Assembly (NCBI RefSeq): GCF_001857965.1
Contig: NZ_CP017774.1
Location: 2,976,001-3,040,000, forward strand
DNA from: Flavobacterium commune
Lineage (GTDB): Bacteria > Bacteroidota > Bacteroidia > Flavobacteriales > Flavobacteriaceae
Direction of reading: 5' to 3'
Length of the DNA: 64,000 nucleotides
Shown: piece after piece, positions 34,620 to 43,601 of the stretch
Layout: each line of letters opens with the position of its first letter
Position numbering within the stretch: position 1 is the stretch's first letter
Made by a program: the position numbers and the translations under genes
Notes under the pieces: generated by a model
Database searches by the model: none
Seen by the model: only the letters and a program-made list of their open reading frames with translations
What the model was told of the DNA's origin: nothing

Positions 34620-35147
34620 TTAATCGTATTTTGCGTTAAAACTTTCCATCCATTTCCCTTGTACTTTCATTACTTGTTCAATAACATCCCGAACAGCGCC
34701 TTTTCCACCATTTTTGTGCGAAATGTATTTAGAAATCCCTTTGATTTCCGGTGAGGCATCCTGAGGGCAAGTTGGTAAAGCTACTAATTTCATCACATGA
34801 TAATCAGGAATATCGTCACCCATGTATAGAATGTTTTCTTGTTTGATTTGGTGAATATCGATGAATTCATCAAAGGTTTCAACCTTGTCCGGTGTTCCTA
34901 AATGAATGTTGGTGATACCCAGATTTCGCAAACGCACACGCACGCCTTCGTTGCTTCCGCCTGAAATAATACAAACATTGTAGCCGCTGTCAACCGCTGC
35001 TTTCAACGCATAACCATCGCGAATGTTCATGGTTCTTAGCATTTCGCCATCAGGGCTTACAAATACGGAGCCATCAGTAAGTACACCATCAACATCAAAA
35101 ATAAAAGTAGTGATGTCGTTCATTATTTCTTTATAACTTTTTGCCAT
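34620..35147 (-). CDS. kdsC: KdsC-type HAD phosphatase
   Basis: This 175-aa protein is a capless C0 HAD: FIFDVDGVLTDGSVFVSPDGEMLRTMNIRDGYALKAAVDSG, then IISGGSNEGVRVRLRNLGI, and MGDDIPDYHVMKLVALPTCPQDASPEIK. KdsC removes phosphate from KDO-8-phosphate for LPS inner core. The start overlaps the DUF2520 gene by 17 bp. The next gene (ubiA-like) lies 136 bp downstream past the repeat. Confidence 0.9.
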   Translation of the reverse strand: MAKSYKEIMNDITTFIFDVDGVLTDGSVFVSPDGEMLRTMNIRDGYALKAAVDSGYNVCIISGGSNEGVRVRLRNLGITNIHLGTPDKVETFDEFIDIHQIKQENILYMGDDIPDYHVMKLVALPTCPQDASPEIKGISKYISHKNGGKGAVRDVIEQVMKVQGKWMESFNAKYD

Positions 35148-35904
35148 TATCTTGAATCGATTGGGTTAGGATTTTATATATAGTGAGTTGTGTTTCATTG
35201 GTTAAAAAGGCTTCATGCGCTGCAATGGTTTTCTGATCCTTGCGAATTGCCGGTCCTGTTTGTGCCTCGTTAGGAGAAAGAGTTGCCAGTTTTTCCATCG
35301 TTTCCTGTATCAAAGGTTTTAGAATATCAAAAGGGATTTGGTTTTTCTGACAAATATCATTTCCAATTGAGTAGAGGTGATTGGTAAAATTATTGACAAA
35401 AACGGCTGCAACATGGAGTGCTTTTCGTTGTTCTGAATTGATTGCGTGTACTTTATCCGAAATACTTTTGGCAATTTTGTCCAAAACCTGAAAATCAGGC
35501 GCATTTTCGGCTTCTAAGCAAATAGGAATTGTCTTAAAATCGACTGTTTTTCCTTTGGTGAATGTTTGTAAAGGATAAAAAACACCTTTTCGGTTGTTGT
35601 TATGCAAAGCAGTCAAAGGCATGCTGCCGGAAGTATGCACTACCAAACGATTTTTAAACGGAAGTTGCTTAGAAACAGTTTCGATTGCATCGTCAGAAAC
35701 GGCAATGATATACAAATCAGCTTCTTGTAAATCAGAATAGTCGGTAATGATTTGTTCCGGGCGAAGTAAGGTCACTAATGTTTCTCTTTTTCTCGAAAAT
35801 ACCTGCGCCAACTCCATTTCACTGCCCGATTTTTCAAGGTTTTGAAATGTAGCGATAAGATGTTGGGCTACATTTCCAGAGCCAATAATACTTACTTTAA
35901 TCAT
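35131..35904 (-). CDS. Rossmann-fold DUF2520 oxidoreductase-like protein
   Basis: This 257-aa protein begins MIKVSIIGSGNVAQHLIATF, an NAD(P)-binding GxGNxxxH fingerprint. It continues with a DLYIIAVSDDAIETVS block, and VVHTSGSMPL. The C-terminal helical domain (SEQRKALHVAAVFVNNFTNHLYSIGNDIC, KPLIQETMEKL...LSPNEAQTGPAIRKD) is DUF2520, similar to ProC/6PGDH dimer domains. The substrate is unknown. It is the first gene of the kdsC operon. Confidence 0.88.
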   Translation of the reverse strand: MIKVSIIGSGNVAQHLIATFQNLEKSGSEMELAQVFSRKRETLVTLLRPEQIITDYSDLQEADLYIIAVSDDAIETVSKQLPFKNRLVVHTSGSMPLTALHNNNRKGVFYPLQTFTKGKTVDFKTIPICLEAENAPDFQVLDKIAKSISDKVHAINSEQRKALHVAAVFVNNFTNHLYSIGNDICQKNQIPFDILKPLIQETMEKLATLSPNEAQTGPAIRKDQKTIAAHEAFLTNETQLTIYKILTQSIQDNGKKL

Positions 35905-36035
35905 AGGGTAAAATTAAGAAAAAAACTCGTTTTTCAAATTTATAAAAAGAACAGCAATTAGACTGGTACTATATTCGGTTTTAAAATAAGTAAAAACAAG
36001 AAGCATCTGTTATGGTAGTAATTTAGTATAAAAAA

Positions 36036-36068
36036 AGAAATGAGTTAGTGTTTTCCTAACTCATTTCT
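36036..36068 (-). terminator. Terminator of hsp20
   Basis: AGAAATGAGTTAG pairs with CTAACTCATTTCT; A and T runs flank it. Confidence 0.88.
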
Positions 36069-36079
36069 TAAATCTGATT

Positions 36080-36517
36080 TTACTTGATGTCGATAACTTT
36101 TGCAGCTTTGGGCTTTGCCTCTTCTTTTTTAGGGATTGTGATGGATAAAATTCCATTTTCATATTTAGCCGAAATTTTTTCATCATTCACTAATTCAGGA
36201 AGACTGAAAGATCTTCTAAAGGACTGGTAGCTGAATTCTTGTTTGGTAATTCTTTCTCCATCCTTAACTTCATTGCTTAGTTTTTTTTCTGAAGAAATAG
36301 TCAATAAATCATTATCCAGTTCAATTTTGAAATCTGATTTTTCAAAACCGGGAGCCGCAACCTCTACAAAGAAAGAATCTTTGTTTTCTTTGATATTTAA
36401 AGAAGGTAGAGTGGTGTTGGTTTTTGAAAAATTGTCTCTATTCCAACCTTCAAAATCATTATTAAAAAATTTGTCAAATAAACTAGGCCATTGGTTTTGA
36501 TACTTAACAATTGTCAT
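36080..36517 (-). CDS. Small heat shock protein (Hsp20)
   Basis: This 145-aa protein has an alpha-crystallin domain: SLNIKENKDSFFVEVAAPGFEKSDFKIELDNDLLTISSEKK, a loop, FSYQSFRRSFSLPELV, and KISAKYENGILSITIPKKEEAKPK with the beta9 and I-x-I-like tail. sHsps hold unfolding proteins in oligomers. The N-terminal arm is short and rich in Phe/Asn. It is a monocistronic gene; no CIRCE element is visible upstream. Confidence 0.95.
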   Translation of the reverse strand: MTIVKYQNQWPSLFDKFFNNDFEGWNRDNFSKTNTTLPSLNIKENKDSFFVEVAAPGFEKSDFKIELDNDLLTISSEKKLSNEVKDGERITKQEFSYQSFRRSFSLPELVNDEKISAKYENGILSITIPKKEEAKPKAAKVIDIK

Positions 36518-36719
36518 AATAAATAATTTTTTAAGTTAAACATTGCTTTTTTATTTGAAATAACAAAGAAAATGCCATTTGCAATAAACTGACAATAAGT
36601 AAGTTGTTTGCTTTTGTTAGGCTTTTTTGTTTCTAAAAATTTTAATAATTTTTAAGAAAGAAATGTCAATTTTTCAGGTTGTAAACTATAGTAAAGTCAA
36701 ATTTAGTTTTGTTAAAAAG

Positions 36720-37130
36720 CTATATTCTATAGAATTCCAAAGCTTTCTGTAAAATTGTTTCAATTGTTTTTATGGGTAAATCCTGGTTTGGGTTGACTTT
36801 TAAAACTTTCATTTTTTTTCGGTCTCCTTCTTCTAATTCGGGAAAGTCAAGGAGTTTTCCTTCTACCATAAGAATATAAGGTTCGTTTGTTTTTTTATTG
36901 GTCCATAAATAGCAGAATATCTTCTTTTTATAGCAAAAACAGGGCATTCCCCATTTTTGTGTTTCGTTTATGTCTTTGTCCTGATTTAAGATAATACTCC
37001 GCAACGCCAGCAAGCAACTCTGGTTGGGTTCGGTTTTGTTTAGGTAATAGTTTTCTAGAGCTTCCATCAATTTTTCTCTTTTGTGTAAAACTGTTTTAGG
37101 ACAACGCATTAATTCGTTATCAATTTTCAA
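36720..37130 (-). CDS. DUF1801-like (YdhG-type) protein
   Basis: This 136-aa protein begins LHKREKLMEALENYYLNK, and continues with INETQKWGMPCFCYKKKIFCYLWTNKKTNEPYILMVEGKLL and PIKTIETILQKALEFYRI. The WGMPCFCYKKKIFCYL block is the DUF1801 core, of unknown function. The first ATG (37130) fits, but a downstream start after PKT is possible. Four cysteines stand out (CPK, CLL, PCFC/FCY). Confidence 0.75.
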   Translation of the reverse strand: MKIDNELMRCPKTVLHKREKLMEALENYYLNKTEPNQSCLLALRSIILNQDKDINETQKWGMPCFCYKKKIFCYLWTNKKTNEPYILMVEGKLLDFPELEEGDRKKMKVLKVNPNQDLPIKTIETILQKALEFYRI

Positions 37131-37230
37131 GTAGTATGAATATCGTTATTTGTATTGCTTTTTATGTATAGATAATTAAAGCTTCTCTTTTGTAGGTACA
37201 AGTGGGACGTTTGTGCTAGAGTGGGAAAAT

Positions 37231-37839
37231 TTAATTTTTCTTTACTGAATACCTTGTTGTTTCTTCAAATAATTTTGTTGAAAATTTACTGCGTTTTTTG
37301 AATTCAGAAATTTGTTTGTTACTACCTATTTGTTTGAAATACTGAGGATTATTGTTATGATAATCACCATCTCCGATGAATATGTAGCATTTGCAGAAAT
37401 CTCTGACTGCATTTTTAAATTCTATTAAGGATACAGAATTTCGAGAGATTTTATTATTTATTATTTTTATAGCATCCTCTCCACCTAAATAGATTGATTT
37501 ATTAGAAATAAAAAGTTCACCTGAACTTCCGTTGATTATTTTCCACTGGCTTTGTCCTTTCTTTAAAAATAAGCAAAGTTTCTGTCCTTTTTTAGCTTTT
37601 TCAAATCTATTATCACAAGTCCACTCTTCAAACATTTGTACAGATATTGTCTTATACGCTTTTCCTTTTAGAGTTTCACTTATTTTGAATATATAGGTAT
37701 CGTTTTTTACAATATCAATTTCTCCCATAACAATTAAATCTGAGATCCCTGCAATTATACTTAAAGGTAAAATCATTTTTTTTGCTTGAACTTTGAATGA
37801 GGATAAAATAATGAATAAAATTAAAATTTTCTGTTTCAT
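37231..37839 (-). CDS. Secreted hypothetical protein
   Basis: This 202-aa protein has a signal peptide (MKQKILILFIILSSFKVQA). The mature part begins KKMILPLSIIAGISDLIVMGEI and then has a beta-rich block (NDTYIFKISETLKGKAYKTISVQMFEEWTCDNRFEKAKKGQKLCLFLKKGQSQWKIING). The layout resembles secreted domains in which a SDLIVMGEI strand and a W-C-D/R-F pair are conserved, but I cannot name the family. It stands alone with no operon partner. Confidence 0.65.
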   Translation of the reverse strand: MKQKILILFIILSSFKVQAKKMILPLSIIAGISDLIVMGEIDIVKNDTYIFKISETLKGKAYKTISVQMFEEWTCDNRFEKAKKGQKLCLFLKKGQSQWKIINGSSGELFISNKSIYLGGEDAIKIINNKISRNSVSLIEFKNAVRDFCKCYIFIGDGDYHNNNPQYFKQIGSNKQISEFKKRSKFSTKLFEETTRYSVKKN

Positions 37840-37917
37840 GTTTTACTATATTATTCTCAAATATATTAAAATATTCTTACAAAATGTATTTTAGAAATAA
37901 ATGTTTTTGAACGATAA

Positions 37918-37950
37918 AACCCTGTCAGCCTTTTAAACTCTGACAGGGTT
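37918..37950. repeat. AACCCTGTCAG inverted repeat
   Basis: AACCCTGTCAG (37918-37928) and CTGACAGGGTT (37940-37950) are perfect 11-bp arms. It lies 31 bp past the pentapeptide gene stop and may act as its terminator. I recall this word as a common dispersed repeat in Flavobacterium genomes. Confidence 0.75.
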
Positions 37951-37981
37951 GCTAATAGTTGAATTGCTGAAAAAGAATATA

Positions 37982-38551
37982 TTACTCCACAATAATCCCA
38001 TGCTTATACAGCAAGCCTTTTAACCCTTCAAGCGCGAATTGCGCTTTTTTTAATTTGGTTTTCGAGGGGTCGATGGTGTAGTTGTAGCTCGTTCTAAAAT
38101 CGACTTTGTTGGCGATGGCTTTTTCAAATTCCGAGCGGTACAAATCGCAGTTGTAAAATTGAGCTCCGGTTAAATCAGTAGCCATAAAATCAACAGCAAT
38201 CAGACTGGAATTGTTAAACGAGATACCTTTTAGTTTCAAGGCGTAGAATTTAGAGAAATCTAAGGCGCAGTTGTTAAAGTGAATTTCGAAGATGAGTTTG
38301 TCGCTCATAGCAAAATTGACTTCTTTGATTTGGCAATCATTAAAAAATACGGTTCTAAAAGCCGTGTGATTGATTTTAGCATTATCAAAAATGCAGTGGT
38401 TGAACTGGCAATCTATAAAAGTGACGCCTATGAGATTACATTCAGAAAAATTGCAATTGGTAAATGAGCAGCTTTCAAATTCTTTAAGGTTGAGCGTTTC
38501 CAGACCATAATGGAGGTTGTTGTAGTGTTGGTCAAAGAAATACTCAGTCAT
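37982..38551 (-). CDS. Pentapeptide repeat protein
   Basis: This 189-aa protein shows A(D/N)LXX-like pentapeptides through its length, e.g. CSFTNCNFSECNLIGVTFIDCQFNHCIFDNAKINHTAFRTVFFNDCQIKEVNF and FNNSSLIAVDFMATDLTGAQFYNCDL, read in parts. The central Phe/Leu positions are well kept, as in the right-handed quadrilateral beta-helix. Some relatives (Qnr, McbG) protect DNA gyrase, but most have no known target, and this one is short. Confidence 0.92.
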   Translation of the reverse strand: MTEYFFDQHYNNLHYGLETLNLKEFESCSFTNCNFSECNLIGVTFIDCQFNHCIFDNAKINHTAFRTVFFNDCQIKEVNFAMSDKLIFEIHFNNCALDFSKFYALKLKGISFNNSSLIAVDFMATDLTGAQFYNCDLYRSEFEKAIANKVDFRTSYNYTIDPSKTKLKKAQFALEGLKGLLYKHGIIVE

Positions 38552-38560
38552 TTTTTTAAG

Positions 38561-38633
38561 TTAGAAGTTAGAAGTGGGAAGTTAGAAGTAGGCAGATTTT
38601 AGAAAATTGCGTTCTGCATTCTAAAATCTGCCT
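38561..38633. repeat. GAAGTTA heptad repeat with a 15-bp inverted repeat
   Basis: Tandem GTTAGAA units (38560-38590) are followed by AGGCAGATTTTAGAA (38590-38604) and its exact complement at 38619-38633. It belongs to the same family as 34490-34613 and 40944-40997. Confidence 0.75.
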
Positions 38634-38737
38634 TCTGCTTTCTGATATGTAAAATTTATTAAAGGTTCTCGATACATTTTTTGTTTCGTTTCACTACACA
38701 AAAAACACTCGAACTGACGTTTCCAAAAATCTGCAAT

Positions 38738-39836
38738 CTATTCTTCTTCTTTCTGTCCCATCATCATCAGATAAGCTTTCAGGAATTCGTCAATTTCGCC
38801 GTTCATTACGCCATCGACATTGCTGGTTTCACATCCTGTGCGGACGTCTTTGACTAATTTATAAGGTTGCATCACGTAATTGCGTATTTGCGAACCCCAT
38901 TCGATTTTCATCTTTCCGGCTTCGATATCGGCGCGTTGTGCCTGTTTCTTTTTCAATTCGATTTCGTACAATTGAGAGCGAAGCATTTGCATGGCACGCT
39001 GTCTGTTGTCTTGCTGCGAACGGGTTTCAGAACACTGAATCTGGATTCCTGTAGGCTTGTGATACAGCTGTACTTTGGTTTCCACCTTATTTACGTTCTG
39101 TCCTCCGGCACCACTGGAGCGGGAAGTGGTAATTTCGATATCGGCAGGATTAATGTCGATTTCGATACTGTCATCCACCAATGGATACACATAAACAGAA
39201 GCAAACGAGGTGTGACGCTTGGCATTACTGTCAAACGGAGAAATACGCACCAATCGATGCACTCCATTTTCGCCTTTTAGATAGCCAAAAGAATAATCGC
39301 CTTCAAATTCTAAGGTCACGGTTTTGATTCCCGCAACGTCGCCTTCCTGATAGTTCAGTTCTTTTATTTTGAAACCGTATTTTTCACCCCACATCATGTA
39401 CATACGCATTAGCATTGAAGCCCAATCGCAACTTTCGGTTCCACCGGCACCGGCTGTAATTTGCAAAACAGCACTCAAAGTGTCTCCTTCATCCGAAAGC
39501 ATATTTTTAAATTCGATGCCTTCGATATGATTTTGAGTCAGTTGGTATTGTTCGTCAAGTTCGTCTGATGTGAGTTCGCCTTCTTTGTAAAATTCGTAGG
39601 CGAGCTGCAATTCCTCAGTTAAGGCAACGGCTTTGTCGTAGTCTTCAATCCACTTTTTTTTGTTTCGAAGATTCTTTACAATAAGTTCGGCTTCTTTGGC
39701 GTTGTTCCAAAAATCCGGAGCAAAGGTTTTCTCTTCTTCGTTAGAAATTTCGATAAGTTTAGCATCGACGTCAAAGATACCTCCTCAACGCACCAAGGCG
39801 CTCCACAATACCTTTTATTTGTTCGGTAGTTGTCAT
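38738..39836 (-). CDS. prfB: Peptide chain release factor 2, with programmed +1 frameshift
   Basis: The gene starts at 39836 and encodes 21 codons to CTT, then in-frame TGA (39773-39771). Just before the slip site is AGGAGGTATCTTTGAC, the classic RF2 frameshift signal with an internal SD-like AGGAGG. After CTT the ribosome shifts by one base to GAC (39772) and reads 344 codons to 38738, so the full product is 365 aa, as in E. coli RF2. The main frame contains [18 protein letters not shown] (SPF anticodon motif) and [14 protein letters not shown] (GGQ). It reads UGA and UAA stops. Free RF2 thus limits its own synthesis. Confidence 0.95.
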
Positions 39837-39920
39837 AAAATGTGTAATTTTGTTGCGCAAAAATAGTAAAAAAAATCACGTAGGGACTACAGACACTGTA
39901 TCTCTATTAAAAATATAAAA

Positions 39921-40940
39921 ATGCAAATAAATTTAGTTAGTGATACGGTTACGAAACCGTCCTACGAAATGTTACAATATATGTTTAACGCCGATGTAGG
40001 GGATGATGTCTATAAACAAGACCCTACGGTTGTTGAGTTAGAAGAGAGAGTGGCGGCTATTTTTGGGATGGAAGCGGGCTTGTTTTTTCCTTCGGGGACT
40101 ATGGCAAATCAAACGGCCATAAAACTGCATACCCAACCGGGTGAACAATTAATAGCCGATAAACATTCGCATATATTTCATTTTGAAGCTGGTGGCGTTT
40201 CTTTTAACAGTGGGGTTTCCTGCTGCTTAGTTGAAGGAAATCGCGGAATGATTACCGCTGATCAGGTGGCCGCTGCAATCAATAAGCCTGATTTTTACCA
40301 CAGTCCGTTAACGAGTTTGGTTTGTCTTGAAAACACAACCAATATTGGTGGTGGTGCCTGTTATGAAATGGAGGATTTGCAAAAAATAAAAGCCGTTTGT
40401 GAGGAGAATAATTTGAAATTACACCTGGATGGTGCCCGAATCTGGAATGCTTTGGTGGCCAAAAGACAGAATCCGAAAGATTTTGGGAAACTATTTGATA
40501 CTATTTCGGTTTGTTTCTCAAAAGGATTGGGAGCGCCTGTAGGTTCGGTTTTGTTAGGCGATAAAAAAACAATTCAGCGTGCTTTGAGAATCCGAAAAGT
40601 ATTGGGAGGTGCTATGCGTCAATCGGGATATTTGGCGGCAGGTGCAATTTATGCTTTGGAAAATAATATCAAATTGTTAACCGAAGATCACCGAAGAGCT
40701 AAGGAATTGGCAAATATTTTGAAGAAAAAAACTTGGGTAGCCTCGGTGGAGCCTGTAGAAACCAATATTTTAATTTTTTCTTTAGTTCCGGAATATAAAG
40801 ACGATGATTTGATTGAGAAATTAAAACAAAAAAACATCTCGATTAGTGCCGTTGGAAATAGAAAATTAAGAATGGTGACGCATTTGGATTATCGCGAGGT
40901 AATGCACACCTATGTAATTGAAACCTTGGCGAAAATGTAG
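39921..40940 (+). CDS. ltaE: Low-specificity L-threonine aldolase
   Basis: This 339-aa fold-type I PLP enzyme has the family start NLVSDTVTKPSYEMLQYMFNADVGDDVYKQDPTV. It has FPSGTMANQTAIKLH, LENTTNIGGGACYEME, LHLDGARIWNA (PLP Asp), and SVCFSKGLGAPVGSVLLG (Schiff-base Lys). It cleaves L-threonine or L-allo-threonine to glycine and acetaldehyde in the cytoplasm. It is divergently arranged with prfB and convergent with ybaB. Confidence 0.93.
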   Translation: MQINLVSDTVTKPSYEMLQYMFNADVGDDVYKQDPTVVELEERVAAIFGMEAGLFFPSGTMANQTAIKLHTQPGEQLIADKHSHIFHFEAGGVSFNSGVSCCLVEGNRGMITADQVAAAINKPDFYHSPLTSLVCLENTTNIGGGACYEMEDLQKIKAVCEENNLKLHLDGARIWNALVAKRQNPKDFGKLFDTISVCFSKGLGAPVGSVLLGDKKTIQRALRIRKVLGGAMRQSGYLAAGAIYALENNIKLLTEDHRRAKELANILKKKTWVASVEPVETNILIFSLVPEYKDDDLIEKLKQKNISISAVGNRKLRMVTHLDYREVMHTYVIETLAKM

Positions 40941-40943
40941 ATT

Positions 40944-40997
40944 GAAGTTAGAGGTTAGAAGTTTTACAAAGTGTCTCAACTTCTAACCTCTAACTTC
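40944..40997. terminator. Convergent-gene hairpin made of GAAGTTA repeats
   Basis: GAAGTTAGAGGTTAGAAGTT (40944-40963) has an exact 20-bp complement at 40978-40997, with a 14-nt loop. It lies between the ltaE and ybaB stop codons and probably ends both transcripts. Confidence 0.8.
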
Positions 40998-41005
40998 TAA
41001 TTTCT

Positions 41006-41326
41006 TTACTTAAAAAGATTGTCCATTCCAGGAATCATTGGCATATCCATTTTGGCAACTGCATCCAGTTCGGCTTCGTTTACTTTAGTTGCTTTTTCGA
41101 TAGCTTTATTGATAACCAAAATCATATAATCTTCCAGTTGTTCTTTGTCTTCCAATAATTCATCGGCAATAGTGATGGATTTTATTTTTCTATTGGCAGT
41201 AATGGTTACTTTTAATAAACCATCTGTACTTTGCTCGTCAACAAGAACGGTATCTAGACGTTTTTTAGTCTCTTCAATTTTATTTTGGGTTTCTTTTAAT
41301 TTACCCATCATTCCCATTAAATCCAT
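41006..41326 (-). CDS. Nucleoid-associated protein, YbaB/EbfC family
   Basis: This 106-aa protein begins [58 protein letters not shown], read here in parts, and ends [14 protein letters not shown]. The length and beta-helix pattern are those of YbaB, a small dimer that binds DNA. It is normally next to recR or dnaX in other bacteria, but stands alone here. A clean call. Confidence 0.92.
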   Translation of the reverse strand: MDLMGMMGKLKETQNKIEETKKRLDTVLVDEQSTDGLLKVTITANRKIKSITIADELLEDKEQLEDYMILVINKAIEKATKVNEAELDAVAKMDMPMIPGMDNLFK

Positions 41327-41469
41327 TTTTATTTTTTTTAATAATTAGTTTACGAAATTACTATTTTTACGCTGAATACAATGTTAAAATTGATGAAAAA
41401 GGGGCTCGTATTAGAAGTTGTTTCAACTATTTTTGTGCGAGCTTTTACATAAATGTGAAGATTTACCAG

Positions 41470-43530
41470 ATGATAGAAAAATTACAACCGCCTGTTGCTA
41501 AAAAGATAGCTACCGAATTTGAAAAGTTTGGTGATGTACGAATCGATAATTATTTTTGGTTAAAAGATCGCGAAAATCCGGAGGTTATCGATTATCTCAA
41601 CAAGGAAAACGAATATTACCAACAGATGACAGCTCATACGCAGGATTTCCAAACGCAATTGTATGAGGAAATGAAGGCCAGAATTAAAGAAGACGATGAG
41701 TCGGTTCCATATTTGTACAATGGCTATTATTACATCACCCGATATGAAACGGCTAAAAACTATCCTATTTATTCCCGAAAAAAAGGCAGTCTTTCAGCAA
41801 AAGAAGAAATTCTTTTTGACTGTAACGTATTAGCCGAAGGTCAGGCTTATTTCAAATTAGGCGGAATGAGTATTAGTCCCGATAATAAGTTGGCTATTTT
41901 TAGTACTGACGTTATTGGCAGAAGAATTTATACCATTCAGGTTAAGAATTTAGAAACTGATGAGATTCTGGAAGATAAAATCGAAAAAGTAACGGGTTCA
42001 GCAGTTTGGGCTAATGATAATAAAACGATTTTTTATTCGAAACAAGATGAGGTTACTTTGCGTTCGGATAAGATTTTCAAGCATAAATTGGGTACAAAAC
42101 AGGAAGATGATGTATTAGTTTATTTCGAAAAAGACGACACTTTTAATGTTGATATAGGTAAATCCAAATCCAGAAAATATTTATCAATTGAATCGGGAAG
42201 TACATTGACTTCTGAATTTCGTATTTTAAATGCTGATAATCCGGATGGGAAATTTAAAATTTTTCAAAAGCGAAAAAGAGGAGTAGAGTACAGCATTAAT
42301 CACTATAAAGATAGTTTTTACATTCTTACGAATAAAGACGATGCCGAAAATTTTAAATTGATGAAAACCCCTGAAGATGCTACTTCCGCAGAAAATTGGG
42401 TTGAAATTATCGAGCATCGTGAAGATGTTTTATTGGAAGATATTGAAATTTTTGCCAATTATTTAGTTATCGATGAACGCCAAGGAGGATTGAATAAAAT
42501 CCGAATCATGAGCTGGGATGGAAAAGAAGAATATTATTTGCCTTTTGGCAGCGAAACTTATACGGCTTACACATCGACAAATGTTGATTTTGAAACTGAA
42601 ATTTTGCGTTACAGTTACCAGTCGATGGCAACGCCATCATCGGTGATTGATTTTAATATGCGTACCAAAGAGAAAGAAGTCAAAAAAGAGCAAGAGGTTT
42701 TAGGAGGCAAATTCGATAAAAATAATTATACCGAAGAACGTATTTGGGCAACAGCCAAAGATGGAACTAAAATTCCTATTTCGATGGTTTATAGAAAAGA
42801 ACTAAATAAAGACGGAAAAAATCCGTTATTGCTTTATGCTTATGGTTCTTACGGTCATTCAATGGATGCTTATTTTTCATCGACACGTTTGTCATTGTTA
42901 GACAGAGGGTTTATTTATGCTATTGCTCACATTCGTGGAGGAGAAGACTTAGGAAGACATTGGTATGAAGACGGCAAATTGCTTCATAAAAAGAATACAT
43001 TTACTGATTTTATTGATTGTTCTAAGTATGTAATTGAACAAAAATACACTTCAGCAGCACATTTGTATGCCGAAGGCGGTTCGGCAGGAGGATTGCTTAT
43101 GGGAGTGATTATTAATGAAGCTCCGGAGTTATATAATGGGGTAATTGCGCAGGTTCCTTTTGTGGATGTGATGACTACAATGCTGGACGATACGATACCG
43201 TTAACTACGGGTGAGTATGACGAATGGGGAAATCCAAATGTTAAAAAATACTATCAATACATGAGATCGTATTCTCCTTATGATAATGTTAAAAAACAAA
43301 AATATCCTAATATGTATGTTTCTACAGGTTTGCACGATTCGCAAGTACAGTATTGGGAACCAGCTAAATGGGTGGCTAAGCTAAGAGAATATAAAACAGA
43401 TGATACTATTTTGTATTTGGATACAAACATGGATGCAGGTCATGGAGGAGCTTCGGGAAGGTTTGAAGCATTAAAAGAATTAGCTAAAGAATTTAGTTTT
43501 TTACTAGATTTGGAAAAAATTAAAATCTAA
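41470..43530 (+). CDS. S9 family peptidase (oligopeptidase B-like)
   Basis: I chose the ATG at 41470 (686 aa); an in-frame GTG lies 15 bp upstream. The N-terminal half is the beta-propeller (PPVAKKIATEFEKFGDVRIDNYFWLKDRENPEVIDYLNKENEYY opening). The C-terminal alpha/beta hydrolase has YAYGSYGHSMDAYFSSTRLSLLDRGFIYAIAHIRGGEDLGRHWYEDGK and the nucleophile block YAEGGSAGGLLMGVIIN, with a later DAGHGG His. It cleaves short peptides after basic residues if it behaves like OpdB. No signal peptide is seen. Confidence 0.92.
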   Translation: MIEKLQPPVAKKIATEFEKFGDVRIDNYFWLKDRENPEVIDYLNKENEYYQQMTAHTQDFQTQLYEEMKARIKEDDESVPYLYNGYYYITRYETAKNYPIYSRKKGSLSAKEEILFDCNVLAEGQAYFKLGGMSISPDNKLAIFSTDVIGRRIYTIQVKNLETDEILEDKIEKVTGSAVWANDNKTIFYSKQDEVTLRSDKIFKHKLGTKQEDDVLVYFEKDDTFNVDIGKSKSRKYLSIESGSTLTSEFRILNADNPDGKFKIFQKRKRGVEYSINHYKDSFYILTNKDDAENFKLMKTPEDATSAENWVEIIEHREDVLLEDIEIFANYLVIDERQGGLNKIRIMSWDGKEEYYLPFGSETYTAYTSTNVDFETEILRYSYQSMATPSSVIDFNMRTKEKEVKKEQEVLGGKFDKNNYTEERIWATAKDGTKIPISMVYRKELNKDGKNPLLLYAYGSYGHSMDAYFSSTRLSLLDRGFIYAIAHIRGGEDLGRHWYEDGKLLHKKNTFTDFIDCSKYVIEQKYTSAAHLYAEGGSAGGLLMGVIINEAPELYNGVIAQVPFVDVMTTMLDDTIPLTTGEYDEWGNPNVKKYYQYMRSYSPYDNVKKQKYPNMYVSTGLHDSQVQYWEPAKWVAKLREYKTDDTILYLDTNMDAGHGGASGRFEALKELAKEFSFLLDLEKIKI

Positions 43531-43601
43531 TTAGTTTTTTTTTGTTAAATTTGCTGCGTATCCAGGTTAAATAAAACTTAATCTTGATTAACTATTTTTT
43601 T

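Noticed and set aside
39676..39879. Separate 67-codon gene upstream of prfB
   Set aside because: It is a different frame over the prfB leader; the CTTTGAC frameshift joins the true leader to the main frame.
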